Shown piece by piece: positions 1 to 7,847 of a DNA stretch of 64,000 bases. The notes under the pieces are model-generated. The model was not told the DNA's origin. It worked only from the letters and a program-made list of their open reading frames with translations, and ran no database searches. Position numbers and translations under genes: made by a program. The first letter of the stretch is position 1. Each line of letters opens with the position of its first letter. The stretch comes from Leifsonia sp. AK011 (GTDB taxonomy: Bacteria; Actinomycetota; Actinomycetes; Actinomycetales; Microbacteriaceae): positions 2,356,001 through 2,420,000 of the forward strand of contig NZ_JACCCH010000001.1 in the NCBI RefSeq assembly GCF_013410945.1, read 5' to 3'.

Positions 1-322
1 TGATGAGATCGACGACGCCCGCGGCAAGGCCGGCACCGATGGCGCTCGCGATGAACAGCACGGAGCCGATGAGCATCACGGGCACGCGACCGAGGCGGTC
101 GGCGAGGCGGCCGGCGACCACGGCACCAACGGCGCAGCCGAGAAGCGCCACGGCGACCGCGAAGCCGGTCAACGCCTCGCCGAGCGAGAAGTCGGTGCGG
201 ATGGCGTCAACGGCACCGTTGACGACGGACGAATCGAACCCGAAGAGGAAGCCGCCGACAGCACCGGCAACGGCAAGACCAATGACCTTCGAGTGAGTGG
301 GAGAAGTCGTGGAAGCGTTCAC
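1..322 (-). CDS. MFS sugar transporter, N-terminal part (3' end outside window)
   Basis: The minus strand reads without stop from a GTG at 322 to the window edge (107 residues). The sequence shows a first membrane helix with GFDSSVVNGA at residues 28-37 and the loop GRLADRLGRVP at 71-81. Both are hallmarks of the sugar porter branch of the major facilitator superfamily, which imports sugars by proton symport or facilitated diffusion across the cytoplasmic membrane. At least three membrane helices are visible. The gene is divergent from the NmrA-like gene at 449, with about 125 bp between them. The substrate cannot be told from this fragment, and the GTG start is chosen because the short hydrophilic N-terminus then leads directly into helix 1. 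Confidence 0.85.
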   Translation of the reverse strand, partial: MNASTTSPTHSKVIGLAVAGAVGGFLFGFDSSVVNGAVDAIRTDFSLGEALTGFAVAVALLGCAVGAVVAGRLADRLGRVPVMLIGSVLFIASAIGAGLAAGVVDLI

Positions 323-398
323 GGACTCAGTGTGGCAGCGGGCGAGGCCGGGAGCTATCCTCGAAACACATGAATTCCACTCTGAGCTAGTCACGATT

Positions 399-415
399 CT
401 GGGGTCGATCCCCAG
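399..415. promoter_or_regulatory. Small dyad in the divergent intergenic region
   Basis: Arms CTGGGG (399-404) and CCCCAG (410-415) are separated by 5 bp, between the divergent sugar porter and NmrA-like genes. It could be an operator or a 5'-leader hairpin; nothing in the neighbourhood identifies a binding protein. Confidence 0.3.
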
Positions 416-448
416 CACCGTGACGTCAGTTACTTTCAGAGGAGAACC

Positions 449-1210
449 ATGTCCAGATTTCTCATCACCGGCGCGTCCGGACGCCTCGGCGCCAGCGCCC
501 TTCACCACCTCGTCAGGCGTGTCGATCCCGGCAGCGTGACGGCACTTGTTCGCTCTCAGGCCGACGCGACAGCTCTCGCCGGGCTCGGCGTCGAGTGCCG
601 ATTCGGCGACTATGACGATCCAGCGTCGCTGGAGCGGGTGTTCGTCGACGTCGAGCGGGTGCTCTTCATCTCAAGCCCCGTGCTCGATCCGGAGACGCGT
701 CTGCGTCAGCACCGCGCCGTCATCCACGCCTCCTCCGATGTCGAGCACGTTGTCTATACGAGCGCGCGAGGGGCTGAGTACGACCCAGCGCACCGCTTCA
801 CCGAGGCCGCCCTCGGCGAACGGGGTGCCGTGATCCTGCGCAACTCGCTCTACACCGAACCCTTCGTACAGGACGCGCTGCTCCGCGGTCTCGTTGCGGA
901 TGCCTCGGCCGGGGCCGCTGTGGCGACTGCATCGATTCACGATCTCGGGGCCGCCGCAGCTCGCGCGCTCGTCGAACCGCTCGGCAAGCGACTGTGGGAG
1001 CTGCGCGGACCGTCGTGGACGTTCGAAGAACTCTCTGCGACCCTCCGCGTGCCTCGCGACGAGGTTGACGCCGAGGGCACCGGCCAGTTCGCACCACTGG
1101 TTCCGCTGATCCGGTCCGGGGCCCTCGCCGACTCGAGTGACGATCTCGAGGAGATTCTCGGTCGAACGCCCGAGGACATCAGGGCGGTCGCGTCGCGGCT
1201 TGCTCCCTGA
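449..1210 (+). CDS. NmrA-like NAD(P)-binding oxidoreductase (quinone reductase 2 type)
   Basis: The 253-residue product begins with a Rossmann nucleotide-binding motif GASGRLG at residues 8-14 and has the layout of atypical short-chain dehydrogenases of the NmrA / NAD(P)H:quinone oxidoreductase 2 (YtfG-like) group: a Rossmann half and a variable C-terminal substrate half. The classical YxxxK catalytic pair is not evident, which is normal for this group. Members are soluble cytoplasmic enzymes or redox sensors that bind NADPH. The ATG at 449 is preceded by the purine-rich AGAGGAGAA, a good ribosome binding site. It stands alone, converging with the methyltransferase gene whose stop lies 5 bp downstream. 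The substrate is unknown. Confidence 0.8.
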   Translation: MSRFLITGASGRLGASALHHLVRRVDPGSVTALVRSQADATALAGLGVECRFGDYDDPASLERVFVDVERVLFISSPVLDPETRLRQHRAVIHASSDVEHVVYTSARGAEYDPAHRFTEAALGERGAVILRNSLYTEPFVQDALLRGLVADASAGAAVATASIHDLGAAAARALVEPLGKRLWELRGPSWTFEELSATLRVPRDEVDAEGTGQFAPLVPLIRSGALADSSDDLEEILGRTPEDIRAVASRLAP

Positions 1211-1215
1211 GTGGT

Positions 1216-2700
1216 TCAGGTCCGGAGAAATCCGGTCAGTACCAGCTCGTGAATCTCGGGGAGGATCTCTGCACGGAGGTCCTCCCCGTCGACATCGAGG
1301 AGTTGCGCCACCGCAGCGCAGATCACGCCCAGCGGAAGGTCGCCGTCGCACGCCCCGACCACGGCGGCGAGGGCCGTACCGATCGGGATGCTCCGGGCGA
1401 ATCCGGACCCCTGCCGCAACAGCATCACGGTGGGATCGTCGGCCCCTGGCCAGTAGTGGCGCTCCTCCGTGACATCCGGTGCCAGCGTGAGGGTGGCACC
1501 CTCGAGGTCGGAGGAACCGAGCCAGTCGTGGGCATCGAAGACCTGTCGGATGTGTTGCCCCAACGATCCGCCCAGCGGGTGGCCGTAGTGCTCAACCCGT
1601 CGGAGAAGGGGCCCGGGCCCGCGACGGAACGAGAGATAGCCGAAACCGACGCGCTCGACGCCACGCGAGGAGAAGTCGTCCAACCACGCGGAGTACAGCC
1701 TGTCGAAGGCGGGCCCCGGCCGCGTTCCGCCGTCACGGATCCACGTCTCGGCGTACTCCTCGACCGATTGCACCTCACGCTCGACAACCCACGCGTCAAG
1801 ACCGGTGTGCTCCGCCCACTCCCCCACCCTGTCAAGACCCGAGCGCTCCGAGTACTCCCAGTTGCCGAGCAACTGTGCGAAGCCCCCCGGTTCGAGGTGC
1901 TCCGCGAGGTCCTCGACGACCTTCGCGACGAGCGCGTCGCCGACCATTCCGCCGTCCCGGTACTCGTAGGAGGGCACTCCCTCGACCCTGGGCGTGATCA
2001 CGAATGGCGGGTTCGACACGATGTGACCGAACCGCTCGCCCGCAACGGGCTCGAAGAGGCTGCCGAGCCGGAACTCGATCGAGTCGACACCATTGAGGGC
2101 CGCGTTGAAACGGGCGAGATCGAGCGCGCGCTGCGAGATGTCCGTCGCGATCACCCGGCGGGCGTGGCGCGCGAGATGGAGTGCCTGGATGCCACAGCCG
2201 GTGCCGAGATCGAGTGCGAGCTCGACGGGCGCATCGATCATGATCCCGCTCAGTGTCGTGGATGCCCCGCCCACCCCGAGCACGTGATTCTCCGGTATCG
2301 CGTGGCCAAGAGCCAACTCACCGAGGTCGGACGCGATCCACCAGCTGGCGACGCCCTGGGAGTCCACGACGCTGTAGGGCCGGAGGTCAAGTTGGGGGGC
2401 GCCGTGCTCGTCGACGAGTCCCAGGGCGATGGCGCCCGGCATCCCGAGTCTGGGGAGGGCACCGTCGAGGGTGCGGGGCTCCGTCGGCAGCCCGAGCACG
2501 AAGACTCTCGCGAGGACCGCGAGGGGCGCGGTCGAGTCGGCGAGCGCTCGGAGTGCGGGCACACGCTGTCCGCGGTGCAACGCATCGGCGGCATCCTGCC
2601 CCCAGAGTTCGGCAAGTCCGTCGACGGTGAAACCCGCCTCGGCAAGGTCGGCGGCCAGGAGGTCGATCAGAGCGCGGTCCACCGCTCCAGTGTCTCGCAA
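1216..2700 (-). CDS. Class I SAM-dependent methyltransferase with N- and C-terminal extensions
   Basis: The 494-residue protein has a central Rossmann methyltransferase core: motif I LALDLGTGCG at residues 161-170, acidic motif ATDIS at 185-189 and NPPF at 230-233. The NPPF tetrad is typical of methyltransferases acting on exocyclic or side-chain nitrogens (HemK/RsmC-like N-methyltransferases). About 150 extra residues precede the core and about 200 follow it; this three-part layout is common in actinobacterial proteins of unknown substrate. It is the last gene of a minus-strand operon (MFS, VOC, methyltransferase), starting 21 bp after the VOC stop. The methyl acceptor (protein glutamine, rRNA or other) is not deducible. 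Confidence 0.8.
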   Translation of the reverse strand: MRDTGAVDRALIDLLAADLAEAGFTVDGLAELWGQDAADALHRGQRVPALRALADSTAPLAVLARVFVLGLPTEPRTLDGALPRLGMPGAIALGLVDEHGAPQLDLRPYSVVDSQGVASWWIASDLGELALGHAIPENHVLGVGGASTTLSGIMIDAPVELALDLGTGCGIQALHLARHARRVIATDISQRALDLARFNAALNGVDSIEFRLGSLFEPVAGERFGHIVSNPPFVITPRVEGVPSYEYRDGGMVGDALVAKVVEDLAEHLEPGGFAQLLGNWEYSERSGLDRVGEWAEHTGLDAWVVEREVQSVEEYAETWIRDGGTRPGPAFDRLYSAWLDDFSSRGVERVGFGYLSFRRGPGPLLRRVEHYGHPLGGSLGQHIRQVFDAHDWLGSSDLEGATLTLAPDVTEERHYWPGADDPTVMLLRQGSGFARSIPIGTALAAVVGACDGDLPLGVICAAVAQLLDVDGEDLRAEILPEIHELVLTGFLRT

Positions 2701-2721
2701 CGTGACGGTGCAGACTGCCGG

Positions 2722-3105
2722 TCAGGTGCTGAGGACGCTCAGGATGTTGCCCGCGGGATCGGTGAACCAGGCGATGTCGGGGCCCATGCCAGCCGCCTTG
2801 CCCCTCGAGATGCCCTTCCCGTCCTGCTCGATCCCCTCGTAGCGCTCGATCGCGACACCGCGTGCCGAGAGGCCGTCCACGGTGGCGTCGATGTCATCGA
2901 CGGGGAAGTTCAGCACCGTGAACGTCGCCGGCTGGTGGTTCGGCTTGGGGTAGATGATCACGCGACCGCCGTGGAGGAACTGGAACTCCAGCATCCCCAT
3001 CGGATTGTCGACCGGATCGAGCCCCAGAACGTCGACGTAGAAGCCGCGCGCGGCCTCGAGGTCGTCCACGGAGAAACCGCTGAAGGCGGGCGATGCTGAC
3101 AACAT
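2722..3105 (-). CDS. VOC (glyoxalase/bleomycin-resistance fold) family protein
   Basis: This 127-residue protein has the paired beta-alpha-beta-beta-beta modules of the vicinal oxygen chelate superfamily: an N-terminal half starting [16 protein letters not shown] and a C-terminal half ending [16 protein letters not shown]. That ending is diagnostic for small glyoxalase-like and antibiotic-binding proteins. Metal ligands cannot be assigned confidently. It sits 9 bp downstream of an MFS exporter gene and 21 bp upstream of the methyltransferase gene in the same direction, so the three are probably cotranscribed. A role in binding or modifying a small molecule handled by the exporter is possible but inferred. 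Confidence 0.8.
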   Translation of the reverse strand: MLSASPAFSGFSVDDLEAARGFYVDVLGLDPVDNPMGMLEFQFLHGGRVIIYPKPNHQPATFTVLNFPVDDIDATVDGLSARGVAIERYEGIEQDGKGISRGKAAGMGPDIAWFTDPAGNILSVLST

Positions 3106-3114
3106 GACTGCTCC

Positions 3115-4425
3115 TTAGGTGGTGGATGCCACGGCATCCGTGTGATCGAGCGGATTCGCGATCTCGTCCTGTGGCATCCGCGCGATGAGTATCACGGCAA
3201 CGGCGAGGAGCACAGGGAAGATCCCGGCGATGACGAAGGTGATGGGAATGCCGAACGCCACCCCGATGGGCCCTGCGAGCGCCATAGACACGGGCATGAG
3301 GGCGAGCGAGACGAAGAAGTCGAGGCTCGACACGCGGCCGAGGAGGGACTTGGGCACCCTGCGCTGCAGGAGCGTTCCCCAGATCACGCTGCCCACGGAG
3401 AACAGGAACTCGGTGATGAAGACCGCCACCGCCATGACCCACAGCTGGGTCGTGAAGCCGATCACGATCAACGGTATGCACGCGAGCCCCCATGAGACGT
3501 TCATGACGGTCAGGTAGCGGCGGGGCAGGCGAACGGATGCCGTCACGAACGAGCCGAGCGCGCCACCGAGGCCGAACGCCGCGAGCACGATGGCGAACGC
3601 CCCGGCCCCGCCACCGAAGAGAGCCTGGACCTCGTCGGGAACCTGGTCCTTCACAGCGAACGGAAGGAGCACCTCGATGGGGCCGACGACGACGAGCACG
3701 AAGACGCAGGCGAAGAGAAGAGTGCCGAGGAGCCACGGCGTGCGGAACATGTACCCGAAGCCCTCTCCCACATCGCGGAGCAGCGAGGCCACTCCCGCAC
3801 CCACCTCGCCCTCGAGTGCGCGGTGCGTGGGAGTGGTTCTGAGCGAGAGCAGCGAGACGGCGGCGAGACCCTGCGCGATCGCCATGATGACGAAGGCAGC
3901 TGCCGGGGACCACGCCGCGATGGCGATGCTCGCCACCAGTGGTCCAAGGGCCTGCATCGTGGCAGGGCGGAGGATGCCCTCGAGGCCGTTCGCCGCGAGC
4001 AGCTGGTCGGGAGGGAGGATGCCCGGCAGGAGCGCCGTGTAGGCGGGGAAGAAGAAGCCTTCCGCCAGCCCGAGGATCACGGCGGCGATCACGAGCTGCC
4101 AGATCGCCAGGACACCCGAGAACGCCAGGAATGCGACCGCGGAGGCGACGATGACCTTGGTCACCTCGACCGCGAGGAGGATGTACTTCTGCGGGATGCG
4201 GTCTGCGGCGACGCCCCCGAACAGGACGGCGGCGAGAAGCCCGATGGCATTCCCCGTGGCCACGACGGACAAGTCGATGGGTGACCCGCCGAGTCCGATC
4301 ACCTGCCAGACGAAGGCGACGAGCCACACGCCCGATCCGAACAGGGACAGCGTGAGGGCGGTGGCCAGGATGCGGTACTGCGCAAAAACGAAGGGCCTGA
4401 TGGCCCGTGGCATCCGTTCGCTCAC
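3115..4425 (-). CDS. MFS exporter, enterobactin-exporter/macrolide-efflux type
   Basis: The 436-residue product has about twelve hydrophobic helices, starting FRILATALTLSLFGSGVWLVAF-like in helix 1, and resembles the MFS_3 / EntS / Mef branch of proton-driven exporters. The reading frame stays open far upstream to 5160, but the GTG at 4425 is the credible start: it is preceded by AAGGAC at a proper distance, and upstream sequence overlaps the divergent tetR gene. It leads the operon with the VOC and methyltransferase genes and is divergent from a TetR regulator 72 bp away, the classic arrangement for a ligand-induced efflux pump. The substrate is unknown. Confidence 0.85.
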   Translation of the reverse strand: MSERMPRAIRPFVFAQYRILATALTLSLFGSGVWLVAFVWQVIGLGGSPIDLSVVATGNAIGLLAAVLFGGVAADRIPQKYILLAVEVTKVIVASAVAFLAFSGVLAIWQLVIAAVILGLAEGFFFPAYTALLPGILPPDQLLAANGLEGILRPATMQALGPLVASIAIAAWSPAAAFVIMAIAQGLAAVSLLSLRTTPTHRALEGEVGAGVASLLRDVGEGFGYMFRTPWLLGTLLFACVFVLVVVGPIEVLLPFAVKDQVPDEVQALFGGGAGAFAIVLAAFGLGGALGSFVTASVRLPRRYLTVMNVSWGLACIPLIVIGFTTQLWVMAVAVFITEFLFSVGSVIWGTLLQRRVPKSLLGRVSSLDFFVSLALMPVSMALAGPIGVAFGIPITFVIAGIFPVLLAVAVILIARMPQDEIANPLDHTDAVASTT

Positions 4426-4451
4426 GTGTCGGTCCTTGCTAGATGTAGACG

Positions 4452-4481
4452 GTGTCCACACTGCCATAGGATGGAGGACAC
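4452..4481. promoter_or_regulatory. Candidate TetR operator between MFS and tetR
   Basis: Inverted arms GTGTCC (4452-4457) and GGACAC (4476-4481) lie in the 72-bp divergent region. The heptamer GTCCACA also occurs twice here (4454-4460 and 4482-4488). The site overlaps the area where both divergent promoters must lie, which fits autoregulation by the adjacent TetR protein. No binding data are implied. Confidence 0.45.
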
Positions 4482-4497
4482 GTCCACAGGGAGTCGC

Positions 4498-5145
4498 ATG
4501 ACCGTTCCACAAGCGTTTCCGAACCGCGAGCGTTACCACCACGGTGACCTGAGGCAGGCGCTCGTGTCTGCTGGCATCGAGTTGGCGCGCGTCGGAGGAC
4601 CGGACGCCGTGGTACTGCGGGAGGCCACGCGGCGAGTGGGGGTCTCCCCCAACGCCGCCTACCGGCACTTCGCCGATCGGGAGGCGCTCCTCGCGGCGGT
4701 CTGCGACGCGGCCCAGGCGGCGCTCGCCGAGAAGATCGACGAGGAGTTCACGCTCGTTCCGGACTCCGACGCCATCTCGGTCGCGCGCGGACACCTGAGG
4801 GCGGTCGGCACGGCCTACGTGCGGTTCGCGCTCGACGAGCCCGGCCTGTTCAGAACCGCCTTCTTCGTGCCGGCCGACCTCGAGGGCGCGGCGCGTCCCA
4901 CTCGTGCGGGACCCAGCGGACGAACCCCGTTCGAGCTCCTCGGGGACTCGCTCGACGAGCTTGTCGCAGCAGGGGTCATGCCAGAGGCCAGCCGCCCCCA
5001 GGCCGAGTTCCTCGCGTGGTCGTCGGTGCACGGGCTCGCGATGCTGCTCATCGATGGACCGCTGCGCGCCCTGCCGAGAGAACACGCAGAGGGCGTCATC
5101 CAGCGGGTCATCGACATGGCGGAGTCGGGATTGACGACGCTGTAG
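4498..5145 (+). CDS. TetR family transcriptional regulator
   Basis: The 215-residue protein has a TetR-type N-terminal helix-turn-helix at about residues 38-62 (LREATRRVGVSPNAAYRHFA) followed by an all-helical ligand and dimer domain of the WHG type. The ATG at 4498 is preceded by AGGGAG with correct spacing; an in-frame upstream start at 4426 would have to be translated through the divergent promoter region and is rejected. It is divergent from the MFS/VOC/methyltransferase operon, so it most likely represses that operon and itself until an effector binds. The effector is unknown. Confidence 0.85.
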   Translation: MTVPQAFPNRERYHHGDLRQALVSAGIELARVGGPDAVVLREATRRVGVSPNAAYRHFADREALLAAVCDAAQAALAEKIDEEFTLVPDSDAISVARGHLRAVGTAYVRFALDEPGLFRTAFFVPADLEGAARPTRAGPSGRTPFELLGDSLDELVAAGVMPEASRPQAEFLAWSSVHGLAMLLIDGPLRALPREHAEGVIQRVIDMAESGLTTL

Positions 5146-5185
5146 CCTCGCCCGCCTCACTCGGGGCCGAAGCTACGCTGGAGGG

Positions 5186-5680
5186 ATGAAGCCCCTCAAC
5201 TCTGACCAGATCCGGGCCAGCTTCGTGAATGCGAGCCATGGCGAGTCTGAGCGCATCCCCCTCCCCGGGCTGCACGAGGTCATCTGGGAGGATCGCGAGT
5301 ACCTCGGCTGGCGGGACCCGCAGGCCCAGCAGCGCGGCTACGTCGTGTTCTGGAAGGGTGACGAGGCTGTCGGGCTCGTGCTGCGCGCTGGCGAGCGCGC
5401 GCTGAGGTCGGGCATCCCGGCCATGTGCTCGCTGTGTCGCATCACCCAGCCGAGCGACCAGGTCACGCTGTTCTCGGCACCCAAGGCGGGCCAGGCCGGC
5501 AGGGACGGCAATACCGTGGGCACCTACATCTGCGCCGACCTGTCGTGCTCGCACCTGATCCGCATCCTGCCCCCGGCCTCCGACATGCAGCCCTCGCCCG
5601 CCGAGATGCTGGCGAGCCGGGCCGAGGGCCTTCTGGCGCGCATCGATGCGTTCAGCTCCGACGTCATGAGGTCCGCGTAG
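5186..5680 (+). CDS. FBP-domain treble-clef zinc-finger protein
   Basis: The 164-residue protein contains two cysteine pairs, C81-x2-C84 and C116-x4-C121, in the arrangement of the C-terminal treble-clef zinc finger found in the actinobacterial FBP (fibronectin-binding-protein-like, PF16571-type) family, which includes proteins related to the EF-G-binding protein that rescues ribosomes from fusidic acid. It is cytoplasmic, with no signal peptide. Homology to EF-G rescue factors suggests a ribosome-associated role, but this is inference. Its 3' end overlaps the convergent SRPBCC gene by 17 bp. Confidence 0.75.
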   Translation: MKPLNSDQIRASFVNASHGESERIPLPGLHEVIWEDREYLGWRDPQAQQRGYVVFWKGDEAVGLVLRAGERALRSGIPAMCSLCRITQPSDQVTLFSAPKAGQAGRDGNTVGTYICADLSCSHLIRILPPASDMQPSPAEMLASRAEGLLARIDAFSSDVMRSA

Positions 5681-6158
5681 CGCTGGCCGTTCCTTCTGCG
5701 ATGCGAGCAAGCACGCGCTTCATGTACGGCGCCCACGCGGCCCTCACGATGAGGGCGACGATCCACCGTCGACCGAGCCTGGGGTGGAACGCGTAGGTCC
5801 ACCGGATGCTCGTGCCCTCCGCGATGCGCTCAAAGCTCCACTCCGCGCGCGCTCCGGACACGAGCCCGCCGAAGAGTTTCTGGAAGTCGCGGAGGTCGTA
5901 CGCGAAGAACGTTGGGGACCTGACATCCGTGAGGCGTTCGATCACGAAGCCGCCGTCCGAGAGTTCGAGCGTGCGCTCGTGGCCGGGGGTTCCCCAGTCG
6001 CCCGACTGGTCACGCACACCCACAACGGCGGGTAGTGGACCGTACGACGGGTAGTAGCCGACGGGATCGAGCCCCGCCTGGAACTGCCACGCCACGATCG
6101 GATGGCACGCCACGTCGCGTCGCACGGTGGAGGACACTGGCCTCACGTTTCGAGTCAT
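5664..6158 (-). CDS. SRPBCC (START/Bet v1-like) family protein
   Basis: The 164-residue protein starts with a short variable region and continues into alternating beta strands ending with a long C-terminal helix (about residues 128-155), the pattern of polyketide-cyclase/dehydrase-type SRPBCC lipid- or ligand-binding proteins. No catalytic residues can be pointed to. It is transcribed convergently to the FBP gene, overlapping it by 17 bp, and divergently from the arsR operon, so its promoter shares the 6159-6257 region. Function is unknown beyond likely small-hydrophobic-molecule binding. Confidence 0.65.
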   Translation of the reverse strand: MTRNVRPVSSTVRRDVACHPIVAWQFQAGLDPVGYYPSYGPLPAVVGVRDQSGDWGTPGHERTLELSDGGFVIERLTDVRSPTFFAYDLRDFQKLFGGLVSGARAEWSFERIAEGTSIRWTYAFHPRLGRRWIVALIVRAAWAPYMKRVLARIAEGTASATRTS

Positions 6159-6195
6159 GACAGGTATTCGGAGCCCGTTCCCGGTCGGACTGAAC

Positions 6196-6257
6196 TTGAC
6201 AGTGCAGCAGGGCGCGTTACTCTATAACTCACTTGTTTCATAACTGATTGGTTATAG
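6196..6257 (+). promoter_or_regulatory. Promoter and ArsR operator abutting the arsR start codon
   Basis: TTGACA at 6196-6201 is a perfect -35 box; TACTCT at 6218 (16-bp spacing) is the best -10 candidate. A dyad with arms CTATAAC (6222-6228) and GTTATAG (6251-6257) follows; its right arm touches the ATG at 6258. There is no Shine-Dalgarno sequence in front of that ATG. Occupancy by the encoded ArsR protein would block both transcription and access to the start, consistent with autorepression. Confidence 0.6.
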
Positions 6258-6599
6258 ATGGACCAGCTCTCCTCGGTCTTCGCCGCACTCGCGGATCCGA
6301 CCCGCCGCGCGCTGCTCCAGCGGCTCTCGGAGGGTGACGCGAGCGTGTCGGAGCTGGCCGAGCCGTTCGCCGTGAGTCAGCCCGCGATATCGCGACACCT
6401 CAAGGTTCTCGAGACCGCAGGGCTCATCTCGCGGAGCCGTGTCGCAACGGCCCGCTACAGCCATCTCGAGGCAGCACCTCTCAAGGAGGCGACCGAGTAC
6501 ATGGATCGGTACAAACGCTTCTGGAACAGGACTTTCGACCGCCTGGACGAGGCACTCGCTCACTATCAGGCAACGACCAAGGAGACACCCGATGAGTGA
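6258..6599 (+). CDS. ArsR/SmtB-type winged-helix regulator
   Basis: The 113-residue protein opens with FAALADPTRRALLQRLSEGD and carries the recognition-helix motif VSQPAISRHLKVLE at about residues 38-51, typical of ArsR-family repressors. The metal-binding ELCVCDL motif is absent, and proteins of this exact type are usually encoded beside AHSA1-like SRPBCC genes, as here. It overlaps the AHSA1 gene by 8 bp and leads a three-gene operon. The start ATG directly follows the operator dyad. It probably represses its own operon; the inducing signal is unknown and unlikely to be a metal. Confidence 0.88.
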   Translation: MDQLSSVFAALADPTRRALLQRLSEGDASVSELAEPFAVSQPAISRHLKVLETAGLISRSRVATARYSHLEAAPLKEATEYMDRYKRFWNRTFDRLDEALAHYQATTKETPDE

Positions 6600-7059
6600 C
6601 CGCGTGATGCCAGAAGCCACCGAACGAGACGTGTACATCACAAGGACGTTCCAGGCCCCCGTCGCGGTGGTGTGGAAGTTCTGGACCGATCCCGCACTTC
6701 TCGCCCGCTGGTTCGGACCGCACGCGGTCGGCGTAGACGAGGCGAGCGTGGTTGTCGAACCGGTACCGGGAGGGGCGTGGAGTCTCGACATGAAGGATGA
6801 CGCGGGCGTCTACCCGCTGCGCACCACGATCGTCGAGATCGTCGAGCACGAGTACCTCGAGTGCATCATGAGCGCCCAGACGAGCGCCGGGGACATCGAG
6901 AACGTGATCCTGCGAGTACAGTTCCACGATCACGGGCAGACCACCCGCCTCACCATGCACCAGGGGCCGTTCGGCGAGGAGTTCCGCGAGCAGACTCGCG
7001 CGGGCTGGCTGGAATCGTTTGAGAAGATCGACGCGCTCATCGCGGGAGGAGAGAAATGA
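6592..7059 (+). CDS. AHSA1-like SRPBCC domain protein
   Basis: The 155-residue product carries the AHSA1 signature: DVYITRTFQAPVAVVWKFW near the N-terminus, then a WFGPHA-type turn, GGAW, and a C-terminal FGEEFREQTRAGW segment with a closing amphipathic helix. Its ATG at 6592 lies inside the arsR 3' end (8-bp overlap) and has AAGGAG upstream. In this family the fold makes a hydrophobic cavity related to the Aha1 C-terminal domain; bacterial stand-alone copies coupled to ArsR regulators have unknown ligands. Translationally coupled to the downstream hydrolase by an ATGA overlap. Confidence 0.88.
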   Translation: MSDRVMPEATERDVYITRTFQAPVAVVWKFWTDPALLARWFGPHAVGVDEASVVVEPVPGGAWSLDMKDDAGVYPLRTTIVEIVEHEYLECIMSAQTSAGDIENVILRVQFHDHGQTTRLTMHQGPFGEEFREQTRAGWLESFEKIDALIAGGEK

Positions 7060-7847
7060 CCGAGTTCACCACGTCCCAGGACGGCACGCGGATCGCCTAC
7101 GAAAAGGTGGGCACCGGGCCGGCGCTCGTTCTCGTGGATGGCGCGATGTGCTACCGCGACTTCGGCCCGTGCCGCAGCCTCGCCGAGCACCTCGCAGGCG
7201 AGTTCACCGTGTACTTCTATGACCGCCGCGGCCGTGGCGAGAGCGGCGACACCGCGCCCTACGCCCCGGAACGCGAGTACGAGGATCTCGCCGCGATCAT
7301 CGGAGCGGCGGGCGGCAACGCTTTCGTCGCGGGATTCTCCTCCGGCGGCGGGCTGGCGCTTCGCGCGGCCGCGCACGGCGTCACGATGCGTGCGCTCGCG
7401 AGCTACGAGGCTCCGTTCGTCGGCCAGGTCACCGTCAAGGGCAAGCCCGTCGACGCCCTCGCCGTGCTGAAGTCGAAGCTAGCCGCCGGCGAGCGAGGGG
7501 GCATGGTCAGCTTCTTCATGGTGGACATGGTGGGCGGCCCCTGGTTCCTGCCGCTCATGATGCGACTCATGCCGAAGGTCCATCGGCAGCTGCAGGCCGT
7601 CGCGCACACCCTGCCCTATGACACCGAGTTGATGAACGACTTCACGGTGCCGTCGAGCGAGCTGGCGGGCATCCGTGTCCCGACGCTCGTCATGGTGGGC
7701 GGCAAGGCGAAGCCGAACATGGTTGCGGCAGTGCGGGGCGTCGCGGATGCCGTGCCCGGGGCCGTGCACGAGGTGCTGCCGGGCCAGACGCACCAGGTCT
7801 CCAACGATGCGATCGCCCCGCACTTGCGCTCGTTCTTTGCGAGCTAG
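7056..7847 (+). CDS. Alpha/beta hydrolase
   Basis: The 263-residue protein has the fold's nucleophile elbow GFSSG at residues 93-97 (Ser95), an acidic residue in the C-terminal third and a likely catalytic histidine in GQTHQVS close to the C-terminus. The early FYDRRGRGESG segment is typical of esterase/epoxide-hydrolase-like members. It is the third gene of the arsR operon, overlapping the AHSA1 gene by 4 bp. Its stop codon shares the tetranucleotide CTAG with the stop of the convergent yidC gene. Substrate unknown; the co-regulated SRPBCC protein suggests a hydrophobic compound. Confidence 0.85.
   Translation: MTEFTTSQDGTRIAYEKVGTGPALVLVDGAMCYRDFGPCRSLAEHLAGEFTVYFYDRRGRGESGDTAPYAPEREYEDLAAIIGAAGGNAFVAGFSSGGGLALRAAAHGVTMRALASYEAPFVGQVTVKGKPVDALAVLKSKLAAGERGGMVSFFMVDMVGGPWFLPLMMRLMPKVHRQLQAVAHTLPYDTELMNDFTVPSSELAGIRVPTLVMVGGKAKPNMVAAVRGVADAVPGAVHEVLPGQTHQVSNDAIAPHLRSFFAS

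Noticed and set aside
1249-3099. 616-codon open frame on the plus strand
   Set aside because: It is antisense to the methyltransferase and VOC genes, has Arg/Gly/Asp-rich low-complexity composition and no family signature; it arises from high G+C.
4426-5160. Upstream extension of the MFS frame beyond 4425
   Set aside because: The extension is antisense to the tetR gene; the GTG at 4425 has a ribosome site and starts the first helix.
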